Below are positions 6,797 through 15,642 of a stretch of 64,000 nucleotides of DNA, piece by piece. Position 1 is the stretch's first letter. Each line of letters opens with the position of its first letter. This DNA is from DASUPK01 sp963724665 (lineage in GTDB: Bacteria; Actinomycetota; Thermoleophilia; Solirubrobacterales; 70-9). Location of the stretch: assembly GCA_963724665.1 (NCBI GenBank), contig CAVRVH010000012.1, forward strand, positions 992,001-1,056,000, given 5' to 3'. A program made the translations under genes and the position numbers. The notes under the pieces were generated by a model, which saw nothing but the letters and a program-made list of their open reading frames with translations, did not search any database and was not told where the DNA came from.

Positions 6797-7234
6797 CTAG
6801 TCCCGTGCGGTTTTGCCCTTCGCGCGGGCCTTTGTGCCCTTCGCCCGAGCCGCCTTGCCTTTGGCGCGGGTCTTTGTGCCCTTCGCGCGGGTCTTTGTGC
6901 CCTTCGCCCGAGCCGCCCCACCTTTGGCGCGGGCCGTTGTGGTCTTCGCGTGGGAGGACCCCGGATCCTCGGTCAGCGCCTTCTGGAGGCTGCGCATGTC
7001 GGCCGAGAGCGTACGACTCAGCTTGCCCATTTCCCGGCGCTGATCCTTCAAAAGCTGTTGCACATTGCGGACCATGTCGCCCCCGCCCCGACCCAGATCC
7101 TTCTGAAGCTCGGCGAGCGCCTTCTGGACCTGATCGAGCGAACCGCCCGCACGCTTCAGCGCAGCCTCCGCCCGCTTCCTCGTCGCATCAGCCGACGCAC
7201 GTACGCGCTCGGGAGTCTTCTTCGTTGCTGGCAT
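6797..7234 (-). CDS. Basic-tailed coiled-coil protein (possible nucleoid-associated)
   Basis: 145 aa, ATG behind AAAGGAG. Residues 5-95 are charged and helical (SLDQVQKALAELQKDLGRG, DQRREMGKLSRTL), suggesting a coiled coil. The last 50 residues are a run of (A/T)RAKG(T/K/G) units such as TKTRAKGTKTRAKG, encoded by imperfect 21-24-bp DNA repeats between about 6800 and 6940. Such lysine/alanine tails resemble histone-H1-like or HupB-type DNA-binding tails. DNA binding is inference; no known globular nucleoid domain is present. Confidence 0.68.
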   Translation of the reverse strand: MPATKKTPERVRASADATRKRAEAALKRAGGSLDQVQKALAELQKDLGRGGGDMVRNVQQLLKDQRREMGKLSRTLSADMRSLQKALTEDPGSSHAKTTTARAKGGAARAKGTKTRAKGTKTRAKGKAARAKGTKARAKGKTARD

Positions 7235-7407
7235 GGGCGCTCCTTTACCTCGGGAACTAGACGAGTCTACGGCCGCCGCACGACAGTGCATCGGGCCACC
7301 GAGGTACCGGCCGTGGTACCGAACTGAGCGAACCTGAGCTGATCTCAGCTCATCTCTACGTGCCCTGGCGGCGCTCGTAATGAGCCCACCGAACGGCTTC
7401 GTGGCTT

Positions 7408-7449
<42 letters not shown>

Positions 7450-7450
<1 letters not shown>

Positions 7451-8295
7451 TAGCCAAGGGCCCTCGAAAGAGGGCCCTTGGTCTTCTCGGCCCTGATGAC
7501 CTTCGTTCGGGATCGCGCTTGCTCCGATACGCGAAGAGTTTGCTCATCTCTCACCTCCGGATGGGGATGAAACGGGGCTCCGCGAAGCTTGAGTCGCAGC
7601 GCGTTCACGTAGATACGCGCAAGCGTCGCGACGGTCATCGGCGGATACCGGAACAGCAGCCGCAGCATTCGCGTGCGGGTGACCTCGGAGCGGCGTAGTG
7701 CCATCGAAGCAACGAAGACCTCGCGGCCGCCCTCGTGATTGCGGATCACAACGCCGAGTCTCTGGCCCGGCCGGGTCACCGAGATCTCGTAGGTCTGCTC
7801 CATCGATTGGAACGGGGACACGTGCATGCCCTTCTCGAAGCTGCAAGTGATCGGTTCATCTTCTCCGTGACCGTGCCAGTCCAAGACGTAGGCGGTCCGC
7901 TCGCCCCATGGCGTATTCGTCACCTCTGCGATGACGCTGTCGAGGCCGCCGTCAGGGGTATGGAGGAAGAGGAACGAGACGGGGTTGAACCCGACGCCGA
8001 GGTAGCGCGGGTTCGCGAGCAGGCGCACGGGCCCCGCCGGCCGGCGGCCGAGACGAGCTTCGACCAGGTTTCGGGCGCGCGCCGCCAGTGAATCGCCGTC
8101 GCCGGGGAGATAATCGCCGTCGCGGAAGCGCGCCGGGGCCGGGCGGCGAGCCGACCACAGTGGAATCCCATCGAGGAGGCCGGGGAGCTCCTCGAGCTCG
8201 AACAGCGGCATGAAGACGCGGTAGCCGAAGGAGTGAGGGACCTCCCCGGCTCGGCGATGCGCAACCCAGCCCTCGTAGATGGCTGAGGCCGTCAT
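7450..8295 (-). CDS. DUF1365 family protein
   Basis: 281 aa. Starts MTASAIYEGWVAHRR, typical of DUF1365 (cf. YxGxVxHxR), with FNPVSFLFLHTPDG, ITCSFEKGMHVSPFQSM and NHEGGREVFVASMALR following. This family accompanies FAD amine oxidases, fatty-acid-modifying enzymes and photolyases in light or singlet-oxygen regulons. It overlaps the upstream oxidase gene by 4 bp (ATGA). Its last dozen codons (EKTKGPLSRALG) and stop are supplied by repeat A, so the native 3' end has been replaced. A cyclopropane-fatty-acid synthase gene, often next in such operons, is absent. Confidence 0.85.
7454..7481 (+). terminator. Strong hairpin terminator in repeat A
   Basis: CCAAGGGCCCTC-GAAA-GAGGGCCCTTGG has 12 perfect base pairs with a GNRA-type loop, followed on the plus strand by TCTTCT. 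It probably served the original tRNA gene. On the minus strand it lies within the last codons of the DUF1365 gene. Confidence 0.75.
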
Positions 8296-9632
8296 GCAGC
8301 CTCCGCCAGCTGCTCTACGACCGGCTCGGCGAGCTCTCTCATCCGCGTGGGCCCCCCGGCCTTCTGCAGCGGCCCGCGGCCACCGAGCTTCTCTGCGACC
8401 CGCAAAGCCGACCAGACGCCGTCCTCGTGGAACCCCCACCGCCAGTAGGCCCCGCAATAGTGGGTCCGCCTGAGGCCGGAGATCTCCGCCCAGCGGCGCT
8501 GCGCCGCCACGCCCTCGGGCGTAAAGACCGGGTGGGCGTAATCGATCTTGCGGATGACCGTCGCCGGGTCGATCGCCTCGGTCAGGTTGAGCGTGACGAG
8601 ATAGTCGCGATCCGCTACGAGCGACTGCAGGCGGTTCATGTGGTACGTCACCGTCGTCCGGCCGGTGGGCCGGGCTGTCAGGTGATAGTTCCAGCTCGCC
8701 CAGGCGCTGCGCCGCTGCGGCATCAAGCTCGTGTCGGTGTGGAGGACGACCTCGTTCCGCTGGTAGGGAATCGCGCCGAGGACCTCGGTCTCGGTGGGGG
8801 CCGGGTCGGCGAGCATTTGGAGCGCGACGTCGGAGTGGACGGCGATCACCACCTCGTCGAATCGCTCGCACGAGTCATCCAGCGCGATGACCACCCCATC
8901 CGGCAGGCGGTGAATTCGCCGGACCGGGGCGCAGAGGTTGATCCGGTCGAGGAACGGTGCGATCAGCGCCTCCACGTAGCGGTGGGACCCTCCCGTGACC
9001 GACCGCCACGAAGGCCGGTTACGAAGCTGAAGGACGCGGTGGTTGTCGAAGAACTCGGCGAGGAAGCCCGCCGGGAAGTTCCACATCTGGGCTGGGTCCG
9101 CGGACCAGACCGCCGAGGCCTGCGGGACGAGCAGCCGCTCGACGAAGTAGTCCGAGTAGCCACCGTCCGTGAGGAAGCGGCGGAGCGACGGTCCCCGGTC
9201 GCCGCTGCCCACCAGCTTGCGGGCCTCGCGGTTGAAGCGGACCAGATCCCGCAGCATGCGGTGAAAGCGCGGGTCGAGAGCGTGCGCGGGACGCGCGAAC
9301 AACCCGCGCGGTCCCGTCGTCGCCCATTCGAAGCCGCCGCCGTCCGAGACCGAGAAGCTCATTTCTGTCGACTGTGAGGCGACCCCGAGCTCGGCCAGCA
9401 TGCGCTCGAAGTTGGGGTAGTTGAGGTCGTTGAAGACGATGAAGCCGGTGTCGACCGGCAGAGGGCCAGCGGGTGTCTCCACCTCGATGGTGTTCGTGTG
9501 CCCACCGGGGTAACCGCCCGCCTCGAACACCTGGACGTCGTGACCCGCGCGGTGAAGCTCCGCCGCTGCGACGAGGCCGGAGATGCCGGCTCCGACGACG
9601 GCGATCCGCTTGTGCTCGGCGCTCCGCCTCAT
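8292..9632 (-). CDS. FAD-dependent amine-oxidase-type oxidoreductase
   Basis: 446 aa. The N-terminus IAVVGAGISGLVAAAELHRAGH is the dinucleotide-binding fold, followed by FEAGGYPGGHTNTIEV, VDTGFIVFNDLNYP and WSADPAQMWNFPAGFL. This is the amine-oxidase-like group that pairs with DUF1365. The C-terminus carries YCGAYWRWGFHEDGVWSALRVAEKL, where FAD-contacting residues usually lie. Its substrate is not established; in related clusters it is linked to modification of membrane fatty acids under light stress. Overlaps of 4 bp with both neighbours show translational coupling. Confidence 0.87.
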   Translation of the reverse strand: MRRSAEHKRIAVVGAGISGLVAAAELHRAGHDVQVFEAGGYPGGHTNTIEVETPAGPLPVDTGFIVFNDLNYPNFERMLAELGVASQSTEMSFSVSDGGGFEWATTGPRGLFARPAHALDPRFHRMLRDLVRFNREARKLVGSGDRGPSLRRFLTDGGYSDYFVERLLVPQASAVWSADPAQMWNFPAGFLAEFFDNHRVLQLRNRPSWRSVTGGSHRYVEALIAPFLDRINLCAPVRRIHRLPDGVVIALDDSCERFDEVVIAVHSDVALQMLADPAPTETEVLGAIPYQRNEVVLHTDTSLMPQRRSAWASWNYHLTARPTGRTTVTYHMNRLQSLVADRDYLVTLNLTEAIDPATVIRKIDYAHPVFTPEGVAAQRRWAEISGLRRTHYCGAYWRWGFHEDGVWSALRVAEKLGGRGPLQKAGGPTRMRELAEPVVEQLAEAA

Positions 9633-10099
9633 CGCTGCACCTGGGAGACAGGCCCACCAAGCTGCGGATTGCGCAGCCGCTTGCCCAACCCCTCGCGCGC
9701 GTCCTCGCCGACGCGGTTGAAGATCCCACGGAGAGGCAGGTCGAGCAGCCTCCGGATCCCGCGGAGCCGGAGGTCGGCGTCCCACGTCACGCTGCTGGCG
9801 GTCGACCCGAGCGGGTCGATCCGCGCCTCGTCGCGGACCACGACGGAGTCGGTCTCGGCGGCGAAGACGACGCGGTGCGGCGGATCGACTTCGACGATCC
9901 GGTAGGGAAGCGTGATGCTGCGCCCGTGGAACCTCACCTCGAGCCGGTAACGCGCGTCCTCGGTGCGCGGCTCTCCTCCGACCAGCTCCACCTCGTCGAC
10001 GCTGGGATCCCATTCCCCCGCGGATCGCAGGTCCGCCAGGTAGTGCCACACCTCCTCAGCGCTGTGAGGTGCTTCGACCGTTCCGATGTATCTCGCCAT
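9629..10099 (-). CDS. SRPBCC (START-like) family protein
   Basis: 156 aa. MARYIGTVEAPHSAEEVWHYLADLRSAGEWDPSVDEVEL is the characteristic opening of polyketide-cyclase/dehydrase SRPBCC proteins, and the long C-terminal helix is represented by IFNRVGEDAREGLGKRL. The ATG at 10099 sits behind AGGAAGACG. It would bind a hydrophobic ligand; which one is unknown. It is third from the end of the light-response operon. Confidence 0.8.
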   Translation of the reverse strand: MARYIGTVEAPHSAEEVWHYLADLRSAGEWDPSVDEVELVGGEPRTEDARYRLEVRFHGRSITLPYRIVEVDPPHRVVFAAETDSVVVRDEARIDPLGSTASSVTWDADLRLRGIRRLLDLPLRGIFNRVGEDAREGLGKRLRNPQLGGPVSQVQR

Positions 10100-10122
10100 C
10101 TCGTCTTCCTTTCTCTCGCTGG

Positions 10123-11109
10123 TCAGCAGATCGCGGCGGTTCTCGGGGACTCCGAGACGGTGCAGAGGCGCTCGCACTCCCGCCAGAGCACTTCTCTGTC
10201 CTCGGCCGTCTCGCGCGTCGAGGGGAGGCGGTGCTCGGGTCGCGGCTCGCGGTCCTGCCAAAACGCGCCGGTCGCCGGCTCGAGCGTCGGCTGGGTCCCG
10301 AGCCAGACGATCGTGTCGGCGCCCTGGCGCGCGTCGCGCAGAAGCGGGCGCATCACCCGCCGGAAGCGCGGCAGTGAGGCCCTGAGGCCGGCGGTGTCGA
10401 CCCAGCCGGGATGCATCGCGTGGAAGGCGACGCGATCGGCCGGAAGGCGCTCCGCCCAGACGCGGTTGAGGGCGACCTGAGCGCGTTTCGCGTGGGCGTA
10501 GAAGCGGGCGCCGTCGAAGGGCTGCTTCTCGAGCTGAAGATCGTCGGTCCGCAGGCGGGCCGTGTACATGCCGCCCGAGGAGACGGTGATCACCCGCGAC
10601 GGCTCAGCCGCGAGCAGGGCTGGGAGCAGCAGCGAGGTGAGCAGGAATGGGCCGAGGACGTTCGTCGCAAACGTCAGCTCGACGTCGTCCGAAGTGTGGG
10701 TTCGCTCCCGGGGAAGCACGCCGGCGTTGTTGACGAGGAGATCGAGACGGTCGAAGCGCGCCTGGAAGGCCTCGGCGAACCGCCGCACCTCCGAGAGATC
10801 GGAGAGGTCGCAGAGCTCGAGCTTGACGGTGCCCCCTGACACCGGCAGCCGCGACTCGATCCGGCCGATCGCCCGTACCGCCCGGTCGTAGTCACGGGCC
10901 AGCATGTACACCGTCGCGCCCGCGGCGGCAAACCCCTCGCAGGCAGCCTCGCCGACGCCCGAGTTGCCGCCGGTGACGAGTACAGTCTGGCCGCTCAGGT
11001 CGCTCCCCCCGGCGGCATCCTCCCAGCGCAGGCCCCGCGCGCCGTAGCCGAGGCGGGAATAGCCGGGGACGACCGCCAGGTCGAGAGCCCGATCGATCGG
11101 TCCAGTCAT
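10123..11109 (-). CDS. SDR family oxidoreductase
   Basis: 328 aa. The cofactor motif TGGNSGVGEA (about 47-56), LLVNNAGV, the catalytic Ser in VITVSSGGMYT and the YAHAKRA Tyr/Lys pair are all present, as in retinol-dehydrogenase-like short-chain reductases. The start overlaps the previous small gene by 4 bp. The gap to the SRPBCC gene is 23 bp. SDR genes recur in LitR/CarH-controlled clusters. Confidence 0.88.
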   Translation of the reverse strand: MTGPIDRALDLAVVPGYSRLGYGARGLRWEDAAGGSDLSGQTVLVTGGNSGVGEAACEGFAAAGATVYMLARDYDRAVRAIGRIESRLPVSGGTVKLELCDLSDLSEVRRFAEAFQARFDRLDLLVNNAGVLPRERTHTSDDVELTFATNVLGPFLLTSLLLPALLAAEPSRVITVSSGGMYTARLRTDDLQLEKQPFDGARFYAHAKRAQVALNRVWAERLPADRVAFHAMHPGWVDTAGLRASLPRFRRVMRPLLRDARQGADTIVWLGTQPTLEPATGAFWQDREPRPEHRLPSTRETAEDREVLWRECERLCTVSESPRTAAIC

Positions 11110-11288
11110 CGAGTGGCTCCCTCGGGCTCGCGTGAGACCTCGAGTGCGGCTTCGTCGCCGAAGACTCGGCGCCCCTGTTCGAACTGGGTGCGGTCGCGTC
11201 GCTCGTTGACGATGCCCCAGGCGAGCAGCCCCAGGGCTCCGCAAACCAAGGCGAAGACGACGACTCCGTAAAGGAAGATGCCGATCAT
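11106..11288 (-). CDS. Small single-span membrane protein (60 aa)
   Basis: One hydrophobic helix (MIGIFLYGVVVFALVCGALG and the following LLAWGIV) is followed by a charged tail NERRDRTQFEQGRRVFGDEAA. No family recognised. It is held in the operon by 4-bp overlaps at both ends, which makes it very probably translated. Confidence 0.72.
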   Translation of the reverse strand: MIGIFLYGVVVFALVCGALGLLAWGIVNERRDRTQFEQGRRVFGDEAALEVSREPEGATR

Positions 11289-11509
11289 GGGGTCGCCTTG
11301 GCGGGTGAGCCGTGGGGCGGATCCGGAACGTGCCGGGGAGCGAGGAACGCGCCCAGAGCCAGGATCGACGGCACCCAGAGCCCAACGAAGATGCCGTCCG
11401 TGTGCTCGCCGGTGAAGTAGAGGACGACCGAGAGACCGAACGAGAGCAGGGCCGCCGCCAGGAACAGACCCCGCGCGGCAAGCGTCCTTCCTCCGTGATC
11501 CAGGTTCAT
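11285..11509 (-). CDS. Small membrane protein (74 aa)
   Basis: First gene of the minus-strand light operon. The ATG at 11509 follows AAGGAGA at 7 nt, better than an upstream in-frame ATG. Two hydrophobic helices (LAARGLFLAAALLSFGLSVVL and FVGLWVPSILALGAFLA) are separated by YFTGEHTDG. No known domain. Its promoter must lie in the intergenic region shared with the carH-like gene. Confidence 0.72.
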   Translation of the reverse strand: MNLDHGGRTLAARGLFLAAALLSFGLSVVLYFTGEHTDGIFVGLWVPSILALGAFLAPRHVPDPPHGSPAKATP

Positions 11510-11522
11510 CGCGTTCTCCTTC

Positions 11523-11600
11523 TGTCTAGTTCTTATCAAGGGTTTGTCTAGAGTTGACGAGGCTGGTTGTAACAGGTAGGCTGAGTACTGTCAAGAGTCT
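11523..11600 (+). promoter_or_regulatory. Divergent control region of the CarH-like regulator
   Basis: TTGACG (11554-11559), 17 bp and TAGGCT (11577-11582) form a good plus-strand promoter 23 bp before the ATG. Around it lie repeated TGTC(T/A)AG words: TGTCTAG at 11523 and 11545, TGTCAAG at 11589, with further TGTCC copies at 11600 and just after. Direct repeats straddling the promoter are what a MerR/CarH-type autorepressor would bind. The assignment is inference. Confidence 0.55.
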
Positions 11601-11605
11601 GTCCA

Positions 11606-12496
11606 ATGTCTGTCCCACCCAACACACCTAATCGAGGACCGCTCGTCCGCATCGGCGAGCTCAGCCGGCGCACCGGCGTGGGCGTCGACACGCTGCGGGC
11701 GTGGGAGCGGCGCTACGGCCTGTTGCGGCCGCAGCGCAGCCCGGGCGGCTTTCGCCTCTACGGGACGAGCGACCAGGAGCGCGTCAGCGCGATGAAGTCG
11801 ATGATCGACTCGGGCGTCTCGGCCGCCGAGGCCGCGCGACTCGCGGTGTCGCGCGCAGCATCGGCGGCGGAATCCGGCGTGGGCGAGGGCGGGGACGACC
11901 ACGCCGAGCGGCTGGCCGCCGCCCTCGACCGCTTCGACGAGGCCGACGCCAATGCGATCCTCGACGATGCGATCGCGCGCTTCACAGTCAACGCCGTCGC
12001 GAGCCGTGTCCTGCTGCCGGTGCTGCACGAGATCGGCACGCGGTGGGAGAGCGGCGAGGTCTCGGTCGCGGAGGAGCACTTCGCGACCGCCCTCCTGCGC
12101 GGGCGAATGCTGGCTCTGGGCCGCAACTGGGGTGCCGGGGGTGGCCCACTTGCGCTGCTCGCCTGTCCGCCAGGCGAGCAGCACGACCTCGGCCTGATCG
12201 CGTTCGGCCTCGTGCTGCGGGAGGGTGGCTGGCGCATCGCCCTCTTGGGCAGCGACACGCCGATCGAGACGATCGCCGACGCCGTGGCGAAGCTCGCCCC
12301 GAATGCAGTGGTGCTGGCCGCGGTGACCCGGGAGCCGTTCGAGCGCGTCGCCGATCAGATCAGGGAACTCACGGCCGCGACGACGGTGCTGATCGGTGGC
12401 GAGGGGGCGAGCGAGAAGCTTGCGGAGCGCCTCGGCGCCCAGGCCCTCCCGCCCGATCCGGTCAGTGCAAGCGCGGGTATGCCCGGAGCGGGATGA
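11606..12496 (+). CDS. carH: CarH/LitR-type B12-dependent photoreceptor regulator (MerR family)
   Basis: 296 aa. A MerR helix-turn-helix (RIGELSRRTGVGVDTLRAWERRYGLL, about 15-40) is followed by a four-helix module with W147-x9-E157-H158, the Wx9EH signature of CarH. Then comes a cobalamin domain with E191-Q-H193-D-L-G196, matching (D/E)xHxxG, whose His is the lower B12 ligand. The residue after Trp147 is Glu148; in Thermus CarH this position is the histidine that becomes the upper ligand after light, so the photochemistry may differ. Predicted to repress the two divergent operons in the dark with adenosylcobalamin. Confidence 0.88.
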   Translation: MSVPPNTPNRGPLVRIGELSRRTGVGVDTLRAWERRYGLLRPQRSPGGFRLYGTSDQERVSAMKSMIDSGVSAAEAARLAVSRAASAAESGVGEGGDDHAERLAAALDRFDEADANAILDDAIARFTVNAVASRVLLPVLHEIGTRWESGEVSVAEEHFATALLRGRMLALGRNWGAGGGPLALLACPPGEQHDLGLIAFGLVLREGGWRIALLGSDTPIETIADAVAKLAPNAVVLAAVTREPFERVADQIRELTAATTVLIGGEGASEKLAERLGAQALPPDPVSASAGMPGAG

Positions 12497-13422
12497 CCAC
12501 CGACGCTCGCACAGCCCTGGTCACCGGTGCCACCGGTTTCATCGGGGGCAGGCTGGCCAACGCCCTGTCCGATGACGGCTGGCACGTCCGTGCCATGGTT
12601 CGCGACCGCGGGCGGGCGGGGGGCCTCGCCGATCGCGGCGTCGAGCTCTTCGAGGCGGACGTCCTGGACGCCGATTCGCTCCGGGGCGCCGGGGACGGGG
12701 CGGAGGTCGCCTACTACCTGGTCCATGGCATGGGACGGGGCGGCGAGGGCGATTTCGAGGAGCGGGAGCGCGAGGCGGCACGGAACTTCACGGAGATGGC
12801 GAAGCGCGAGGGGGTTGGTCGCGTCGTCTACCTGGGCGGCCTCGGAGACAAGCCGCGCTCGAAGCACCTGCGGAGCCGGGCGCAGACGGCGGAGATCCTC
12901 GGCGAGCACGGTCCCTCGCTGACCTACTTCCGGGCGGCGATGGTCGTGGGCGCCCGCAGTGAGTCGTACCGAACCCTCCGCTATCTGGTCCAGCGACTGC
13001 CGGCGATGATCGCGCCCGCCTGGCTCTCCACCCCCACCCAGCCGATTGCCGTCGACGACGTGATCGCCTACCTCCGCCGAGCCCCGGACCTAGAGGAGTC
13101 GGCGGGACGGGAGGTTCAGATCGGCGGCCCCGACGTCCTCTCCTATGGCGACATGCTCGACCGGATGGCCCATGCTCTCGGGATCCAGCCACGCCCGAGG
13201 ATCCCGGTCCCGCTGCTCACGCCCTGGCTCTCCTCGCTCTGGATCGGTCTCGTCACCCCGGTCGACGCTGGGGTCGCACGGCCCTTGGTCGAGGGCCTGT
13301 CCACGCCGACGACCGTCACCGATCCCTCCGGAGCGGCCCCCTTCGGAATCGACACAGTCCCGTTCGCGGAGGCGCTGCGGCGGGCACTGGCCGAGGACCC
13401 GGATATCTCCGCCTCGGGATGA
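12493..13422 (+). CDS. NAD(P)H-binding epimerase-like protein (NmrA/atypical SDR)
   Basis: 309 aa. TALVTGATGFIGGRLANAL gives the GxxGxxG cofactor motif; AYYLVHGMG, RVVYLGGLGD and LRSRAQTAEIL mark the atypical SDR group related to ycf39/NmrA. The usual YxxxK is not obvious, which is common in this group. The start overlaps the carH-like stop by 4 bp, so the regulator and this enzyme are co-expressed. Confidence 0.83.
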   Translation: MTTDARTALVTGATGFIGGRLANALSDDGWHVRAMVRDRGRAGGLADRGVELFEADVLDADSLRGAGDGAEVAYYLVHGMGRGGEGDFEEREREAARNFTEMAKREGVGRVVYLGGLGDKPRSKHLRSRAQTAEILGEHGPSLTYFRAAMVVGARSESYRTLRYLVQRLPAMIAPAWLSTPTQPIAVDDVIAYLRRAPDLEESAGREVQIGGPDVLSYGDMLDRMAHALGIQPRPRIPVPLLTPWLSSLWIGLVTPVDAGVARPLVEGLSTPTTVTDPSGAAPFGIDTVPFAEALRRALAEDPDISASG

Positions 13423-13991
13423 GGGCCGAGCTCCGGCTCCATCCGGACCGGCTCGGCAAGGTGCCGCGGACGGGAGCCGTGGAATCCGTTCAGGAGGCGG
13501 AGCTGTGGCTCGACGAGCCCGCCTCGCAGGTTGTGAGCCGGAGCTTTCTGGAGTGGGCGGCACACGCCTACTGGCGGTTGATCACGCGGTTCACCCTCGG
13601 CCTGGTCAGGCTCATCTCCGACGGCGGCGGCGATCAGTGCGTCGTGCTGCTCGGACGACCGCTCGTACTCCTGCGCTTTCACGCGCCGGAGTACGAGGTC
13701 TCCGGCAGAAAGGGTTCCGTCAGCTGGCGGATCAAGCGAGGACTCCTGGTCTCGAGAGACGGCCGGGATCGCGGAACGTTGCGCCTCTCGGTGTCGGCCA
13801 TGGAGCTGTCCGAGGGCGGCTGCGACGTTCACGTGCGGCTGGCTGTTCAGAACTTCTATCCGTGGCTGCGCGGCACCGGGCGGTTCGCGCGGATCGGCGT
13901 CTGGATCTACGCGCAGACCCAGCAGCGCATTCACGGGGCCGTTACCCGCGGCTTCCTGAGACGGCTCGCGAGGACAGCCCCGGACGCCTAG
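13419..13991 (+). CDS. Protein of unknown function in the carH operon
   Basis: 190 aa, third in the plus-strand operon by a 4-bp overlap. Contains SFLEWAAHAYWRLITRFTLGLV, a hydrophobic amphipathic stretch, then beta-rich segments (APEYEVSGRKGSVSW, GTLRLSVSAMEL, DVHVRLAVQNFYPWLRG) and a C-terminal helix RIHGAVTRGFLRRLAR. The pattern is compatible with an SRPBCC/START-like fold but I cannot assign a family. It converges on the photolyase gene with a 4-bp overlap of stop codons. Confidence 0.68.
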   Translation: MRAELRLHPDRLGKVPRTGAVESVQEAELWLDEPASQVVSRSFLEWAAHAYWRLITRFTLGLVRLISDGGGDQCVVLLGRPLVLLRFHAPEYEVSGRKGSVSWRIKRGLLVSRDGRDRGTLRLSVSAMELSEGGCDVHVRLAVQNFYPWLRGTGRFARIGVWIYAQTQQRIHGAVTRGFLRRLARTAPDA

Positions 13992-15313
13992 CTCGGCGGC
14001 GGCACCAGCGGGTCCGGATAGTCGAGCCCCCCGCGGACCTCGCGGTCGAGCTTCCAGGGCTCGTGGATCGCCCTGCCCTCGATACCGGCGAGCTCGGGGA
14101 CCAGCCGGCGCACGTAGGTGCCATTCGGGTCGAACCGACGGGCCTGCCGGATCGGGTTGAGCACGCGGTTCGGGCGAGTGTCGTTCCCGGTCCCCGCGAC
14201 CCACTGCCAGTTGCCGACGTTGTTGGCCAGATCGCCGTCCACCAGGAGTCGCTCGAAGTGAAGAGCGCCGGCCCGCCAATCGATGCCGAGAGTCTTGGTG
14301 AGGAAGGAGGCGACGATCAAGCGCGCCCGGTTTGGGAGGAAGCCGTGATCGGCAAGCTGGCGCATGCCGGCGTCCACGATCGGATAGCCCGTGCGGCCCT
14401 CCTTCCACGCGTCGAGCCGCCCCCTGGGGCTCTTCCAGCGACGTCCCCGCTTCCGGTAGTCGTTGTAAGGGATGTCGGGCCGGGCTGCCAGCACCTGGTG
14501 GTGGAAGTCCCGCCAGCAGAGCTGGCGCGCGAAGCTTTCGAGTTCCCTTTGCTCATCGACTCGCCGGAGGACCTCGTTAGCCGACAGACAGCCGAAGTGC
14601 AGGTAGGGGCTCAGATGCGACGTGGCGTCCGCCGGGAGGTCGTCGGCCAGATCCACATACCGTCGCGAGCCGTTTCGAAGCCAGCGGCCGAGGAGGTCCC
14701 GGCCGGCGGATTCCCCACCGGAGGGCAGGTCGTTGACCGGCAAGTCCGCCGTGAGATCGGAGTGCTTGGGAAGCCGCCCGCTCCGTGGACGGGACGGCGA
14801 ACGCAGCTTTCGCGGGGCAGCCAGCGGATCGCGCTTGCTCGCCGCGCGCCACGCGCGCCAGAACGGGGTGAAGACGCGGTAGTGGTCGCCGCTCTGCGGG
14901 GTGAGCTCGCCGGGCGGGACGATGGTGACGCCCTCGAAAGCGCGCAACTCGAGGCCCTCCTGCTCGCAGGCGAGGCGGAGGAGGCGCATCCGATCTCGCG
15001 CGTAGCCGCTGACGTCCTCACTGATGTAGATGGCCTCTGACCTGTATTCCCGGGCCAGCCGCATCACCTCGGTGACGACGTCGCCGCGCCTGACGAAGAG
15101 GGATGAGCCGCGCTTGCGAAGCGAGTGATCGAGGTCGCGCAGGCTCTCGAGCAGGAAGGCAAGCCGGTTGGGTCCTCCCGCACGGCCGGCCACCAACCGC
15201 CTGTCGATGACGAAGGCCGGAACGACTCGATCGGATTGCCGAGTCGCTGCCGTTAACGCGGGATGATCGTGCAGCCGCAGGTCGCGGGTGAAGAGGATGA
15301 CCGTGGTCTTCAC
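13988..15313 (-). CDS. phr: Deoxyribodipyrimidine photolyase / cryptochrome family
   Basis: 441 aa. The GTG at 15313 gives KTTVILFTRDLRLHDHPAL, the canonical photolyase N-terminus. The antenna-domain part has SIYISEDVSGYA-like sequence, and the FAD domain shows HLSPYLHFGCLS, GYPIVDAGMRQL, NRARLIVASFLTK and ANNVGNWQWVAGTGNDTRP. All landmark FAD-binding and lesion-site motifs of CPD photolyases are present. It uses blue light and FADH to split pyrimidine dimers. Its place next to a CarH-type photoreceptor is the classic light-inducible arrangement. Confidence 0.93.
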   Translation of the reverse strand: MKTTVILFTRDLRLHDHPALTAATRQSDRVVPAFVIDRRLVAGRAGGPNRLAFLLESLRDLDHSLRKRGSSLFVRRGDVVTEVMRLAREYRSEAIYISEDVSGYARDRMRLLRLACEQEGLELRAFEGVTIVPPGELTPQSGDHYRVFTPFWRAWRAASKRDPLAAPRKLRSPSRPRSGRLPKHSDLTADLPVNDLPSGGESAGRDLLGRWLRNGSRRYVDLADDLPADATSHLSPYLHFGCLSANEVLRRVDEQRELESFARQLCWRDFHHQVLAARPDIPYNDYRKRGRRWKSPRGRLDAWKEGRTGYPIVDAGMRQLADHGFLPNRARLIVASFLTKTLGIDWRAGALHFERLLVDGDLANNVGNWQWVAGTGNDTRPNRVLNPIRQARRFDPNGTYVRRLVPELAGIEGRAIHEPWKLDREVRGGLDYPDPLVPPPS

Positions 15314-15596
15314 TGCCGCCAGGCTAGTGGTGAGCCGAAGCCAGGCTCCATTTGAGCGCTTTTCTTCTCGAAGGCGCGGGCTACGGCGTTGGATCCGGTG
15401 ACGGATATCTCGATCGCCGCTCGGCCTTGCCGCAGGGCGAGATCCAGGTGGATGCCAGCGATGAGGAGACTGACCGCGTCCGCCGATCCGAGGTACCGGC
15501 CGTGGTACCAAACTGAGCGAACCTGAGCTGATCTCAGCTCATCTCAGCATGCCCGGCGTCGCTAGCAATGAGTTCACCGAACGGTTTCAGTGGCAT

Positions 15597-15639
<43 letters not shown>

Positions 15640-15642
15640 TCC

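Noticed and set aside
6800..6940. Short tandem DNA repeats as a CRISPR array
   Set aside because: They are in-frame codon repeats of the RAKG protein tail with no unique spacers.
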